A DNA stretch of 64,000 nt from Ophiura sarsii (taxonomy: Eukaryota; Echinodermata; Ophiuroidea; Amphilepidida; Ophiuridae), in assembly GCA_035610835.1 (NCBI GenBank), contig CM069448.1, forward strand, positions 13,268,462 through 13,332,461. The letters are read 5' to 3'. A program made the position numbers and the translations under genes. Below the pieces are notes generated by a model. That model worked only from the letters and a program-made list of their open reading frames with translations. It was not told the origin of the DNA and did not search any database. Below are positions 63,744 to 64,000 of the stretch, piece by piece. The stretch's first letter is position 1. Each line of letters starts with the position of its first letter.

Positions 63744-64000
63744 GTAAGGGACGCACCATTTGATTTTCAGGGGAGGGCATTGAAGTTGGGGTCGGGCGGA
63801 ATTTTTCTTTTTTTGCCGCCAAAGTTCTGGGTTTTTTTTGGCCAAAGGCGGCAAAGTGGTTTTTTTAGGCTTTACTGTTTTTCTGTACATTAAGTTGGGT
63901 GATTTGGGCGAGTCATCTTTGACTTCAAAATAAAAATAAGTAATAACTTTGAATTAAGTCAATTCAAATAAGAACATGACTTGCAACACTTTTGTGCAAG

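Noticed and set aside
61119..63025. CRISPR array (regular repeats separated by sequence)
   Set aside because: Units are contiguous 21-bp repeats and the spacers are themselves one repeated sequence; the DNA is a eukaryotic intron.
62150..63109. Repeat proteins VKSYLAS and MPNMTSL
   Set aside because: Translations of a 21-bp minisatellite on both strands, inside a Sec15 intron, with no start context or splice support.

Overview
The window is animal nuclear DNA, AT-rich and packed with transposons. Protein families and repeat content (Sec15, long C2H2 arrays, Tx1-type L1, CR1/L2/Jockey-like LINEs, a Penelope endonuclease, many TA- and TTA-flanked inverted-repeat elements) suggest a marine invertebrate, perhaps a deuterostome such as an echinoderm or hemichordate. 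That placement is inference. All coordinates were counted by hand from the sequence.

The host gene is the exocyst subunit Sec15 (EXOC6), on the + strand across almost the whole window. Ten internal exons join in frame with GT-AG sites (418 codons); the 5' and 3' exons lie outside. Eight exons fall in 7.5-21.8 kb and two in 60.3-63.7 kb, so one intron (21,826-60,347) is about 38.5 kb long.

1-7.5 kb is an intron or upstream region with a duplicated 0.9-kb element, two long hairpins, and a four-unit tandem repeat carrying AGGTCA direct repeats. 7.5-21.8 kb holds Sec15 exons separated by small inverted-repeat elements; the intron after exon 4 of the window carries two decayed copies of that exon.

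The 38.5-kb intron contains three minus-strand arrays of C2H2 zinc-finger units (about 27.4-31.7, 38.9-42.3 and 57.3-58.6 kb). They share a 5' flank and a putative 3' splice site, and each has a lesion near the predicted start, so they look like a local, decaying gene family nested antisense in Sec15. Copies 1 and 2 are a segmental duplication. Later insertions allow relative dating: a 4.17-kb element with 22-bp inverted ends, a Harbinger-like family (TTA target duplication), mariner-like elements, and LINEs inserted in these. A Jockey/CR1-like LINE at 48.4-51.0 kb keeps an uninterrupted reading frame, while a Tx1-like L1 at 51.9-56.3 kb is broken by frameshifts.

The last Sec15 intron carries a 21-bp minisatellite organised in higher-order blocks. 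The least explained item is the 4.17-kb inverted-repeat element, which carries about a dozen copies of a motif (GATGCTACA + GGACACC) whose halves are separated by a variable spacer in several copies. No prokaryotic or defence system is present.
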